The position numbers and the translations under genes are program-made. From Pseudorhizobium banfieldiae (GTDB lineage Bacteria; Pseudomonadota; Alphaproteobacteria; Rhizobiales; Rhizobiaceae), in contig NZ_FO082820.1 of NCBI RefSeq assembly GCF_000967425.1, positions 3,007,501-3,071,500 on the forward strand: 64,000 nt of DNA, given 5' to 3'. Within the stretch, counting starts at the first letter, position 1, and each line of letters starts with the position of its first letter. Of the stretch, positions 9,757 through 17,895 are shown in pieces. The notes below the pieces were generated by a model that did no database searches, was not told the origin of the DNA, and saw only the letters and a list, made by a program, of their open reading frames with translations.

Positions 9757-10098
9757 GGCGCTAGAAAGCCGTGCTGTATACATGCTTCACATCTGCGACG
9801 TTTGCTGCGCATATCCTTCCTCTTGGCGAACGCCGTCAATCAGTCGCCTAGACTCGCGTGTCAGTGACCCAATCACCACTGCTGGATCATCGGTTCCGGA
9901 CGCTTCGCCAAGGGAAGACGAATATTTTCAGGACGCAAGGCAGCGCGATCAATCGGTAGCCTTCACGGCCAAGAGCTGAGGCCCTAGTATCCGCCGTGCT
10001 TGGGGCGCATGCGGCCACACCTGATTCGAGGCAGTGGATTTGATTGCACACCACATTTATGTATACAAATCCCATTCTAGGATGTCGGAGAGAATTCT
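9757..10098. other. Intergenic region with paired TGTATACA palindromes
   Basis: About 340 bp between epmB and purU with no convincing gene. Two copies of the palindrome TGTATACA occur at 9775-9782 and 10060-10067, the second inside the probable purU promoter. A minus-strand frame ending near 9790 (residues GTDDPAVVIGSLTRESRRL) looks faintly protein-like but has an upstream stop and no start codon, so it may be a gene remnant. Confidence 0.5.
10040..10067 (+). promoter_or_regulatory. Probable purU promoter with overlapping operator-like palindrome
   Basis: TTGATT (10040-10045) is followed after 16 nt by TATACA (10062-10067), a plausible sigma-70 pair. The -10 element lies inside TGTATACA (10060-10067), a palindrome of the kind bound by some GntR-family regulators. 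The start codon of purU is 32 nt further on. The regulator is not identified. Confidence 0.4.
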
Positions 10099-10983
10099 AT
10101 GACGAGCTATGTCCTGACCGTAACCTGCGATTCGACCCGTGGCGTCGTTGCCGCCATCTCGGGGTTCCTGGCGGAAAAGGGCTGCAACATCATCGACTCC
10201 TCGCAGTTCGACGACCTCGATACCGGCAAATTCTTCATGCGGATTTCCTTCATATCGGAGGAGGGAGCAACCCATCGCGAACTGGTGGAAGGATTCAATC
10301 CTGTCGCCGGCCGGTTCAAAATGGATTGGGAAATCTATGACGCCTCCGACCGGATGAAGGTCCTTTTGATGGTGTCGCGCTTCGGTCACTGCCTCAACGA
10401 TCTACTCTATCGATGGAAGATCGGCGCGCTGCCCATCGACATCGTGGGCGTGGTCTCCAACCACTTCGATTATCAGAAGGTTGTGGTCAATCACGACATC
10501 CCCTTCCACCACATCAAGGTGACAAAGGAGAACAAGCCGCAGGCAGAAGCGCAGCTCCTGGAACTGGTCGAACAGACCGGCACCGAGCTCATTGTTCTTG
10601 CCCGTTATATGCAGGTCCTCTCCGATCAGTTGTGCGCGAAGATGTCTGGCAAGATCATCAACATACACCACTCATTCCTGCCAAGCTTCAAGGGTGCGAA
10701 CCCTTACAAGCAGGCATACCAGCGCGGCGTGAAGCTGATCGGCGCGACGGCGCATTATGTCACCGCGGATCTCGACGAAGGCCCCATCATCGAACAGGAC
10801 ACCGTACGCATCACGCATGCGCAAAGCCCGGATGATTACGTCTCCCTCGGCCGGGATGTGGAGAGCCAGGTTCTTGCCCGCGCAATTCATGCCCACATCC
10901 ACCGCCGGGTGTTCCTGAACGGCAACCGCACGATCGTCTTTCCGCCAAGCCCTGGAAGCTACGCATCAGAGCGCATGGGTTGA
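10099..10983 (+). CDS. purU: Formyltetrahydrofolate deformylase
   Basis: A 294-residue enzyme that hydrolyses 10-formyltetrahydrofolate to formate and tetrahydrofolate, balancing one-carbon pools and feeding formate to PurT-type purine synthesis. An ACT domain occupies about residues 1-80 (start TSYVLTVTCDSTRGVVAAIS). A formyltransferase fold follows, with the catalytic Asn-His-Asp set visible in NIHHSFLPSFKGANPYKQA and, later, DLDEGPIIEQD. Length is normal. It stands alone on its strand with its own promoter, not in an obvious operon. Confidence 0.95.
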   Translation: MTSYVLTVTCDSTRGVVAAISGFLAEKGCNIIDSSQFDDLDTGKFFMRISFISEEGATHRELVEGFNPVAGRFKMDWEIYDASDRMKVLLMVSRFGHCLNDLLYRWKIGALPIDIVGVVSNHFDYQKVVVNHDIPFHHIKVTKENKPQAEAQLLELVEQTGTELIVLARYMQVLSDQLCAKMSGKIINIHHSFLPSFKGANPYKQAYQRGVKLIGATAHYVTADLDEGPIIEQDTVRITHAQSPDDYVSLGRDVESQVLARAIHAHIHRRVFLNGNRTIVFPPSPGSYASERMG

Positions 10984-11420
10984 TACACACGGAGCAGCAG
11001 CAGGAGGCATGCGGGCGGAGGTCACATTTATCTTCCCGCAAGCCTTGCGGGCCCGTTCTATAGCCTTATCTATCTCTGGCAGTAGCCACGGCGAATGCGC
11101 AATAGAATTCTCATTGCCGCCGCAGTTCTGTCATCGGAAAGAAAAATATCCTGTCTAAGGTGATTTTCGTTGCCGATGAATCCAATCCGGGTTACCGTCC
11201 GGATTGTTGGCGATTGCATTCGCCCGCAGAAGCGCAACCACCTAGGGAGAGTGACATGTTTGATATGATACGCGTCGCCACCTTTCGTCAGGTAGCGTTC
11301 AAAGTGAATGGCACGGAGCTTGCGTCTCTCATGTGCTGTCGAATGTAACGATCCGGATCACACTTTTCCAGAAAATTCATTCGTCAGAGCTGTCGCCGAC
11401 AGCCACTGAGGAGTCTGCTC
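10984..11420. other. Intergenic region with two hairpins and a possible micro-ORF
   Basis: About 440 bp without a confident gene. A short hairpin CCCGCAA/TTGCGGG (11035-11041 with 11045-11051) follows purU but lacks a good T-tract. A second inverted repeat AATCCGG/CCGGATT (11184-11190 with 11199-11205) lies further on. A 30-codon frame at 11256-11348 has an AGGGAG sequence 6 nt before its ATG and is listed separately. Confidence 0.5.
11256..11348 (+). CDS. Possible 30-residue small protein
   Basis: ATG 11256 opens a 30-codon frame (begins MFDMIRVATF, ends MCCRM) with AGGGAGAG centred about 8 nt upstream, a good ribosome-binding match. No family is recognised and no membrane segment is clear. 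The frame is short enough to be chance. It is listed because the ribosome site is better than random and a hairpin precedes it. Confidence 0.2.
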   Translation: MFDMIRVATFRQVAFKVNGTELASLMCCRM

Positions 11421-11618
11421 ATGCAGAAGCAAGTCATTGAATACGGCGGCGAGCCAGTAGGGATCGTCGTTCCGGATGAAGACAGGCTGAAGTTCATCGC
11501 CGTCAAGTTTCACGTCATTGATCTCGACGAACGCCGGTTCAGGTCGGCGGACGAGGTGCGGCTGGCCATCCGTGATCTGGTACGCGGCCGCAATGCCGAC
11601 GCGGCAATCCATGTCTAG
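11421..11618 (+). CDS. Small hypothetical protein (65 aa)
   Basis: A 65-residue acidic/basic mixed protein starting MQKQVIEYGGEPVGIVVP. TGAGGAG lies 6 nt before the ATG, so it is probably translated. It has no signal peptide, membrane segment or recognised motif. Its beta-rich start and helical end suggest a small folded domain. It stands alone between purU and the convergent Lrp-like gene. No function is assigned. Confidence 0.55.
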   Translation: MQKQVIEYGGEPVGIVVPDEDRLKFIAVKFHVIDLDERRFRSADEVRLAIRDLVRGRNADAAIHV

Positions 11619-11669
11619 TGCCTGCCTCACCCGCGACGCTGTTCCGCAAATCGGACGGCGTCGCTTCTT

Positions 11670-11906
11670 CTAGAACGCCGTGAAGGTGAGCGTGGTCAGA
11701 GAGCGTTCTATCCCCGGAATCGCTGCAATCTTCTCGTTCACGAAGCGCCCCACCTCGTCGCCCTCCTTGATGTAGATCTTGAGCAGCAAATCCCAGTCAC
11801 CGCTGGTTGAATACAGTTCGGACACCAGTTCGGTCTTGTAGATAGCGTCTGCCACCTCATACGTCTTTCCTGGCTTGCATCTGAGCTGAACGAAGATCGG
11901 CTTCAT
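11670..11906 (-). CDS. Stand-alone Lrp/AsnC ligand-binding (RAM) domain protein
   Basis: A 78-residue protein consisting only of the ferredoxin-like RAM domain found at the C-terminus of Lrp/AsnC regulators. It has beta-strand FVQLRCKPGKTYEVADAI, the central GDWDLLLKIYI strand, and the closing GIERSLTTLTF. There is no DNA-binding helix-turn-helix. Such proteins bind amino acids and may form rings or mix with full-length Lrp relatives. It lies 48 bp downstream of, and on the same strand as, the LysR gene, so both may report on amino-acid status for the lysine-type catabolic genes nearby (inference). Confidence 0.85.
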   Translation of the reverse strand: MKPIFVQLRCKPGKTYEVADAIYKTELVSELYSTSGDWDLLLKIYIKEGDEVGRFVNEKIAAIPGIERSLTTLTFTAF

Positions 11907-11954
11907 GTCCTGTCCTTATCGGTTGCCGCGCCGCGAGGGCACGCTTTCGATCAA

Positions 11955-12890
11955 CTATTGGCCCATGCCTTCGTCCACTTCAACCCGGGCCTGCGCCCCC
12001 TCCTCGCCGGCTTCGTTCAAGAGCCATGTTTTGAACGAGGCAAATGGCGGATAATCAGCCCGCTCGGCAGGATGGGCGAGATAATAACTGCCCGTCTCCC
12101 GGTGTCTTGCATCCGTCGCCATCACCAGACGGCCCATATCGAGCTCGGGCGCGATCAGGAATGCCGGAAGAAGTGCGGCCCCCATTCCGGCTGCCGCGGC
12201 CTCGACGATGGTCATGTACTGATCAAACAGCATCCCGTGAAGCTGATCGAACCCCACGCCCTCACTCCTGAACCAGTTCTCCCAGGCATCGGGACGGCTA
12301 CTCAGATGCAGCAAGGGCACCTCCAGAAGATCAGCAGGGCGCCGCAGTCCGAAGCGCGCCTGGAAGTCGGCACTGCACACCGCCACCGTCTGCTCCTTCA
12401 TCAGCAAGGTCAGTTCCGCTCCTGGCCAACGCCCTTCGCCGAAATGGATGGCAGCATCGATCGAGTCGAAGCGAAAATCGAAGGGCTCAAGGCGGCTGAT
12501 CAGGTTGACCGCCACGTCCGGATTACGGTCCAGAAAACGGCCCAAACGAGGCGCGAGCCAGCGGGCGCCGAACAGCGGAAGGACAGCGATATTGATGACG
12601 CCTCCCTTTGGATGGGCCCGCAGGTTGAGGGAGGCGGTGGAAATGCGCCGAAGCCCCTCCCGTATTTCGCGAGCGTATCCGTCGCCGGCAAGGGTCAATC
12701 TGATCGTCTGCCGCTCCCGTCTGAAAAGCGGGACCCCCAGTTGCTTCTCGAGAGATGAAATCTGCCGGCTGACGGCGCTCTGGGTAAGGCCAAGCTCATT
12801 GGCAGCCGCAGTGATGCTGCCGGTGCGGGCAGCCGCCTCGAAGGCAGCCAGCAGAGAGAACGAGGGCAGAAATCGCCTGGGCGGCAGCAC
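11955..12890 (-). CDS. LysR-family transcriptional regulator (GcvA-like)
   Basis: A 311-residue LysR regulator. The winged HTH is at residues about 7-65 (FEAAARTGSITAAANELG, then LTQSAVSRQISSLEKQLG). The effector-binding domain follows and has the GcvA-like pattern seen in regulators of amino-acid genes. It is divergent from the FAD oxidoreductase/aldehyde dehydrogenase pair, with a 98-bp gap between the start codons, the classic arrangement for a LysR activator and its targets. Regulation of pipecolate/lysine breakdown is therefore inferred from position. ATG 12890 gives the standard N-terminus. Confidence 0.9.
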   Translation of the reverse strand: MLPPRRFLPSFSLLAAFEAAARTGSITAAANELGLTQSAVSRQISSLEKQLGVPLFRRERQTIRLTLAGDGYAREIREGLRRISTASLNLRAHPKGGVINIAVLPLFGARWLAPRLGRFLDRNPDVAVNLISRLEPFDFRFDSIDAAIHFGEGRWPGAELTLLMKEQTVAVCSADFQARFGLRRPADLLEVPLLHLSSRPDAWENWFRSEGVGFDQLHGMLFDQYMTIVEAAAAGMGAALLPAFLIAPELDMGRLVMATDARHRETGSYYLAHPAERADYPPFASFKTWLLNEAGEEGAQARVEVDEGMGQ

Positions 12891-12988
12891 GTCATTCCTC
12901 CGTTGAATGACCTATTGAGAAACTGTCGATATTCACGTTGGTGCCGCCTCTGTAAAGTCCGTTCGGAATTTCATCCGGAACCTTTGAA

Positions 12989-14272
12989 ATGCTCAATGAC
13001 CCGCGCTCCCACGGACTGTGGGAAATGACTGCACCACCAGCACCCTCCACAGAAATGCTGCAGGAAGGCGTATCCGCCCAGGTCGCGATTGTCGGCGGCG
13101 GCTACACTGGTCTGTCCGCAGCGCTGCACCTAGCCGAAGCCGGAGCCGATGTCGTGCTTCTGGAGGCTCAGGAATTCGGCTTCGGGGGAGCCGGGCGGAA
13201 TGTCGGTCTGATCAATGCGGGCATGTGGGTCATGCCGGACGATTTTCCGAAGGAACTGGGACCGCAGTACGGAGAGCGTTTGCTGGAACTGCTCGGTAAC
13301 GGTCCCTACCTCGTGCGCGATCTCATCGACCGTCACAACATTCCTTGCGAGCTCGAGCGCAACGGGACCCTGCATCTCGCTGTCGGAGACGAGGGGCTGA
13401 AGGAACTCGCGGAACGGGCGGCGCAATGGCAGACGCGAGGTGCACCGGTTTCCCTGCTGGATGCTGTCGAGACCGAACGCCGGGTGGGGTCCGCTGCCTA
13501 TGCGGGCTCCATGCTCGACATGCGGGCCGGCACCCTGCAGCCCCTTGCCTATGCCCGCGGGTTAGCACGGGCCGCCATCGACGCGGGTGCCCGGCTTTAC
13601 AGCAAGAGTGCGGTACTTGATCATCAGGAACGGAACGGCGCACACGTCCTGCGCACCGCTCGGGGTGAGGTCAGGGCGGATTGGGTTATCGTCGCCAGCG
13701 AAGCCTATAGTTCCGGCCCGTGGGAAGTCATCCGCAAGGAGCAGGTCTATCTCCCCTACTTCAATCTCGCCACCACTCCGCTGCCCCGGGAACAGCAACA
13801 GCTGATCCTGCGCGGCCGCGAAGGGTGCTGGGACACCAGGGAAATCCTCTCCTCGTTTCGCATGGACCAGGCGGGCCGGCTGGTCTTCGGCAGCGTCGGC
13901 GCCTTGCGCGGCACCGGAACATCCATTCACAAGGCATGGGCTCGCCGATCCATCCGCCGGATCTTCCCGCAGATTGCCGATATCCCCTTCGAGGCCGAAT
14001 GGTATGGCATGATCGGAATGACCGACAACGCCCTGCCCCGCCTCCACAAGTTCGCGCCGAATGTTCTCGGCTTCTGCGGCTATAATGGTCGCGGCATTTC
14101 CCCCGGCACGACCTTCGGCAAGATCCTTGCGGAGCACATCCTCGGCCGCGTTGCCGAGAAGGATCTGCCGCTGCCGATCACCGATCCGAAGTTGCCGGCG
14201 GTCCGCTCGGTCAAGGAGGCCTATTACGAACTCGGTGCGCAGGTCGCGCACTTCGCTGGTGAGCGCTTCTGA
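12989..14272 (+). CDS. FAD-dependent amino-acid oxidase, probable L-pipecolate oxidase
   Basis: A 427-residue DAO-fold flavoprotein. The N-terminus contains the LWEMTAPPAP segment common to the PuuB/AmaA group, followed by the FAD-binding motif VAIVGGGYTGLSAALHLAEAG (about residues 30-52). A late GFCGYNGRGISPGTTFG element is the C-terminal flavin-contacting region. Relatives oxidise gamma-glutamylputrescine, L-pipecolate or N-methyl amino acids. The next gene is an AmaB-like dehydrogenase that would take the product aminoadipic semialdehyde, which favours L-pipecolate as substrate. The assignment rests on this pairing rather than on specificity residues. Confidence 0.75.
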   Translation: MLNDPRSHGLWEMTAPPAPSTEMLQEGVSAQVAIVGGGYTGLSAALHLAEAGADVVLLEAQEFGFGGAGRNVGLINAGMWVMPDDFPKELGPQYGERLLELLGNGPYLVRDLIDRHNIPCELERNGTLHLAVGDEGLKELAERAAQWQTRGAPVSLLDAVETERRVGSAAYAGSMLDMRAGTLQPLAYARGLARAAIDAGARLYSKSAVLDHQERNGAHVLRTARGEVRADWVIVASEAYSSGPWEVIRKEQVYLPYFNLATTPLPREQQQLILRGREGCWDTREILSSFRMDQAGRLVFGSVGALRGTGTSIHKAWARRSIRRIFPQIADIPFEAEWYGMIGMTDNALPRLHKFAPNVLGFCGYNGRGISPGTTFGKILAEHILGRVAEKDLPLPITDPKLPAVRSVKEAYYELGAQVAHFAGERF

Positions 14273-14330
14273 TTGCAGAAGCGCCGCCGATCAGTACATT
14301 GACCGCAATTCGACATCCGGAAGGACTGAC

Positions 14331-15872
14331 ATGACGCTTGCCAATCTCGATCTCACCCAGGACGTGAAGAAGATCTTCAGCGAACTCGGCATCAAGCCCG
14401 AAAGCTATACCGGTGGGACCCTTGCTGTTCGCTCCCCGATTACCGGTCAGGAGATCGGCAGGCTTCCGGAGATCACGGCCACGGATGCCGCTGCAGCGAT
14501 TGAAAAAGCCCATGCGGCCTTCCTCGAGTGGCGCCTCGTGCCGGCGCCGAAGCGGGGCGAACTGGTCCGCCTTCTGGGCGAGGAATTACGTGCTTCCAAG
14601 GAAGCCCTTGGCCGTCTGGTGTCCATCGAAGTCGGCAAGATCACCTCGGAAGGTCTGGGCGAAGTTCAGGAAATGATCGACATCTGCGACTTTGCGGTCG
14701 GTCTGTCCCGCCAGCTTTACGGCCTGACGATCGCGACCGAGCGGGCCGATCACCGCATGATGGAAACATGGCACCCGCTTGGCGCCATCGGCATCATCTC
14801 CGCCTTCAACTTCCCGGTCGCGGTCTGGTCCTGGAACGCAGCGCTGGCACTCGTCTGCGGCAATGCGACGGTGTGGAAGCCATCTGAGAAGACACCGCTG
14901 ACCGCACTGGCAACTCAGGCGATCTTCGAACGGGCCCTTTCCCGCTACGTCGCCGAACGCAATACGGCTCCGGAGAACCTTTCCACCCTGCTGATCGGGG
15001 GACGGGAGATCGGCGAGGTACTGGTCGACCATGAGAAGGTACCGCTCGTTTCCGCAACCGGTTCAACGGCCATGGGCCGCGCGGTCGGCCCGCGTCTGGC
15101 GCAGCGCTTTGCGCGCTCGCTGCTCGAACTGGGCGGCAACAATGCGGCCATCGTCGCTCCGACGGCAGATCTCGACCTGACGCTCCGGGGTGTGGCCTTC
15201 GCCGCCATGGGAACGGCTGGCCAGCGTTGCACGACGCTGCGGCGCCTTTTCGTCCATGACAGCGTCTACGAAACGCTCGTACCGCGGCTCGCCAAGGCCT
15301 ATCAGTCGGTCACCATCGGCAACCCGCTCGAAGGTGGCAATCTGGTGGGACCGCTGATCGACAAGGCTGCATTCGAGAAGATGCAGAAGGCGCTGGAAGC
15401 CGCCAAGTTCGCCGGCGGCAAAGTGACCGGCGGCGAAAGGGTAAATCAGGATAACGCCGCGGACGCATACTATGTCCGTCCCGCAATCATCGAGATGCCA
15501 ACACAGACCGGACCCGTTCTGGAAGAAACCTTCGCGCCAATCCTCTATGTCATGAAGTACAGCGACTTCGAGGATGCCTTGCGGCTTCACAACGACGTGC
15601 CGCAGGGCCTCTCCTCATCCATCTTCACGAATGATATGCGCGAGGCCGAAACCTTCCTTTCCGACCGAGGCTCCGATTGCGGCATCGCCAACGTTAACAT
15701 CGGCCCCTCCGGTGCCGAGATCGGCGGCGCCTTCGGAGGTGAGAAGGAAACGGGCGGCGGGCGCGAGTCCGGCTCGGACGCCTGGAAGGCCTACATGCGT
15801 CGTGCAACCAATACCTTGAACTACGGGCGCACCCTCCCGCTTGCCCAGGGCGTCAAGTTCGACGTCATCTGA
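14331..15872 (+). CDS. amaB: Aldehyde dehydrogenase, ALDH7/AmaB type (aminoadipate semialdehyde dehydrogenase)
   Basis: A 513-residue NAD-dependent aldehyde dehydrogenase of the ALDH7 (antiquitin) group. The catalytic glutamate sits in LLELGGNNAAIV, and the catalytic cysteine in AGQRCTTLRRLFVHD. The NAD-binding GSTAMGRAV motif precedes both. It oxidises alpha-aminoadipic semialdehyde/piperideine-6-carboxylate to aminoadipate in lysine catabolism. The frame is open upstream to 14061 inside the previous gene, but ATG 14331, preceded by GGAAGGAC, gives the family's normal N-terminus. It follows the oxidase by 58 bp and is presumably co-transcribed. Confidence 0.88.
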   Translation: MTLANLDLTQDVKKIFSELGIKPESYTGGTLAVRSPITGQEIGRLPEITATDAAAAIEKAHAAFLEWRLVPAPKRGELVRLLGEELRASKEALGRLVSIEVGKITSEGLGEVQEMIDICDFAVGLSRQLYGLTIATERADHRMMETWHPLGAIGIISAFNFPVAVWSWNAALALVCGNATVWKPSEKTPLTALATQAIFERALSRYVAERNTAPENLSTLLIGGREIGEVLVDHEKVPLVSATGSTAMGRAVGPRLAQRFARSLLELGGNNAAIVAPTADLDLTLRGVAFAAMGTAGQRCTTLRRLFVHDSVYETLVPRLAKAYQSVTIGNPLEGGNLVGPLIDKAAFEKMQKALEAAKFAGGKVTGGERVNQDNAADAYYVRPAIIEMPTQTGPVLEETFAPILYVMKYSDFEDALRLHNDVPQGLSSSIFTNDMREAETFLSDRGSDCGIANVNIGPSGAEIGGAFGGEKETGGGRESGSDAWKAYMRRATNTLNYGRTLPLAQGVKFDVI

Positions 15873-15875
15873 GGC

Positions 15876-16877
15876 ATGCCGGGACCGCTCAACCTCCTGA
15901 CCGATATCGAGGGTGTGGCCGTCGGCCACGCCACTGATCTCGTTCTCGGCTCAGGCGTGACGGCGGTTGTCTTCGACAAGCCGGCGATCGCTTCGGGGAC
16001 AGTCCTGGGCGGCGCTCCCGGAGGACGGGAGACGTCGCTCCTCGACCCTTCGATGACGGTCGAGACAGTGGATGCCTTCGTCCTGTCGGGCGGCTCCGCG
16101 TTCGGTCTCGACGCCGCCGGTGGGGTCCAGTCGGGCCTGCGGGAGATCGGCCGCGGCTTTCCCGTCGGTGACGTTCGTGTTCCCATCGTCCCGCAGGTGA
16201 TCCTGATGGACCTCCTGAACGGCGGCGACAAGAGCTGGGGCCTTCATTCGCCTTATCGCGACATGGGTTATGAAGCATTCAAGGCGGCAACGGGCGGCGC
16301 TTTTCCTCTTGGTACAGTGGGTGCCGGCACGGGGGCGACGACAGCAACGGTCAAGGGCGGGCTGGGATCCGCCAGCGCAGTGACCTCCAGCGGCCATGTC
16401 GTCGCGGCACTGGTCGCAACCAACGCATTGGGTTCCGCGACCGTTGGCGATGGACCGCATTTCTGGGCAGCGCCCTACGAGGTCGACAACGAGTTCGGCA
16501 GACTGGGCTTACCGTTTCCCGCTCGCACCGATTTCCGCATCAAGGGCGTGAGAATCACGGCGACGACAATCGGCGTAGTGGTCACCGATGCAGTCCTGAC
16601 CAAGGCACAGGCCCACCGGCTGTCCCTGGCTGCGCATGATGGCCTTGCGCGTGCCATCGTGCCGGTTCACCTGCCCTTTGACGGCGACACTGTGTTTTCT
16701 GCGGCAACCGCCGAGAAAGAGGTGAAGGAGGCGCGGGACCTGATGGAAATACTCCATCTGGCAGCGCTGGTTACCTCGCGCGCCATCGCACGCGGGGTTT
16801 TCGAGGCAACTGCTTTGCCGGTGGCGAACGCTCAGCCGTCGTGGCGAGATCGCTTCGGCAGCAGCGTCAGCAAGTGA
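15876..16877 (+). CDS. P1-family (DmpA/NylC-like) peptidase
   Basis: A 333-residue member of peptidase family P1, N-terminal-nucleophile enzymes that self-cleave and act as aminopeptidases or amide hydrolases. Family signatures are the early GGAPGGRETSLLD, SGGSAFGLDAAGGV, the GTVGAGTGATTA loop, and the conserved region starting TTIGVVVTDA and running into AHDGLARAI. The residue before the expected Thr nucleophile is Ala (ITATTIGVV), where I recall Asn in NylC-type enzymes. The gene begins 3 nt after the aldehyde dehydrogenase stop, so it probably belongs to that operon. Its end overlaps the convergent cobC end by 11 nt. Substrate unknown. Confidence 0.85.
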   Translation: MPGPLNLLTDIEGVAVGHATDLVLGSGVTAVVFDKPAIASGTVLGGAPGGRETSLLDPSMTVETVDAFVLSGGSAFGLDAAGGVQSGLREIGRGFPVGDVRVPIVPQVILMDLLNGGDKSWGLHSPYRDMGYEAFKAATGGAFPLGTVGAGTGATTATVKGGLGSASAVTSSGHVVAALVATNALGSATVGDGPHFWAAPYEVDNEFGRLGLPFPARTDFRIKGVRITATTIGVVVTDAVLTKAQAHRLSLAAHDGLARAIVPVHLPFDGDTVFSAATAEKEVKEARDLMEILHLAALVTSRAIARGVFEATALPVANAQPSWRDRFGSSVSK

Positions 16878-17895
16878 ACTTCGCCAGAGCAGTTTCCACA
16901 CGCCCCCATTGATCGTCGGCTGGAAGCCCAAGGCGCAGTTCCTCCGGTCGATCTGCGAAACGTCGGACGAAGACGCCTTCCTGACCGAGGGTATGGAAGA
17001 TCCGCTGGGCCTCGGCGTGACGAACGAAGCGAAACAGGGATGTTCCGCCCACCACGGATATGCCTCGTTGTTCAAACAACGCATCAAGGCGAACAGCACT
17101 CCGGTGCAACCGTTCCCGCATCGCACGTTTCCACTCCTTGTCCACTAGCGCCTCGCTGCCAATGCGGAGGGCGGGCCCAGACACCGACCAGGGCCCAAGC
17201 TCATCTTCGATTCGCGCAATCAGACCGGGATGCGAGATCGCAAAGCCGAGCCGGACGCCGGCCATCCCGTAGAACTTGCCGAAAGACCGCAGCACCAGCA
17301 GTCCTCCGCTATCCACAGCATCCGCGACACTTTCGCTGTCGGAGGCATCCTGAAAGGCCTCGTCGACCACCAGAAGACCTCCCTTTTCACGTAACCGCGC
17401 TGCGAGTTCGAGAAGCTGCGGCCGGGGGACGATCCGCCCGGTCGGGTTGTTGGGATTGACGGTAACTGCAAGATCCGCCTCGAGAAGCCTTTCGGGGTCG
17501 TTGACCTCCCTTACGTCGTATCCCGCCAACCTGGCCGCCCGTGCATGCTCCGCATAGGTCGGAGAGAGGATCGCGGCTTTCCCCCCATTCTTCAGAAGTC
17601 TCGCCACGATGGGCAGAAGGATCTGCGTGCCCGGTCCCGCTGCGACATGCGCGGCGGACGGTGCGCCGTAGGAACGGGCGGCCGCTTCCTTCAGCCTTCC
17701 CAGGTCCTCCGGGTCCGGCAATCGCGAGAAGGCATTGCCCGGCAACGGCGAATGCGGATAGGAGTTCGGGTTGATGCCGGTGGAGAGATCGATCCAGGGC
17801 TCGGGCGCGTGGGGAAACAGCGCACGGGCACGCGCAAGATTGCCGCCGTGCTCGATTTTACCGCCCAAGGAAATTCCAGCTGCCATCGGCTCCAT
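16867..17895 (-). CDS. cobC: CobC, L-threonine-O-3-phosphate decarboxylase-like aminotransferase
   Basis: A PLP enzyme of aminotransferase fold I (about 340 residues) that makes the aminopropanol-phosphate arm attached to cobyric acid. It shows WIDLSTGINPNSYP near residue 35, the cofactor contact GPGTQILLP, the NPNNPTGR element, and the Schiff-base lysine in SFGKFYGMAGVRLG. The start is taken at ATG 17895 (MEPMAAG); ATG 17886 is also possible. The frame extends further upstream, but that part lies inside divergent cobD. With start 17895 the initiation codon overlaps the cobD ATG in the palindrome CATG (17893-17896). Confidence 0.88.
   Translation of the reverse strand: MEPMAAGISLGGKIEHGGNLARARALFPHAPEPWIDLSTGINPNSYPHSPLPGNAFSRLPDPEDLGRLKEAAARSYGAPSAAHVAAGPGTQILLPIVARLLKNGGKAAILSPTYAEHARAARLAGYDVREVNDPERLLEADLAVTVNPNNPTGRIVPRPQLLELAARLREKGGLLVVDEAFQDASDSESVADAVDSGGLLVLRSFGKFYGMAGVRLGFAISHPGLIARIEDELGPWSVSGPALRIGSEALVDKEWKRAMRERLHRSAVRLDALFEQRGISVVGGTSLFRFVRHAEAQRIFHTLGQEGVFVRRFADRPEELRLGLPADDQWGRVETALAKFTC

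Noticed and set aside
9734..9979. An 81-codon plus-strand frame after epmB, and a protein-like minus-strand stretch ending near 9790
   Set aside because: The plus frame overlaps the epmB end and has no ribosome site or known motif. The minus stretch has an in-frame stop upstream and no start codon, so at most it is a remnant.
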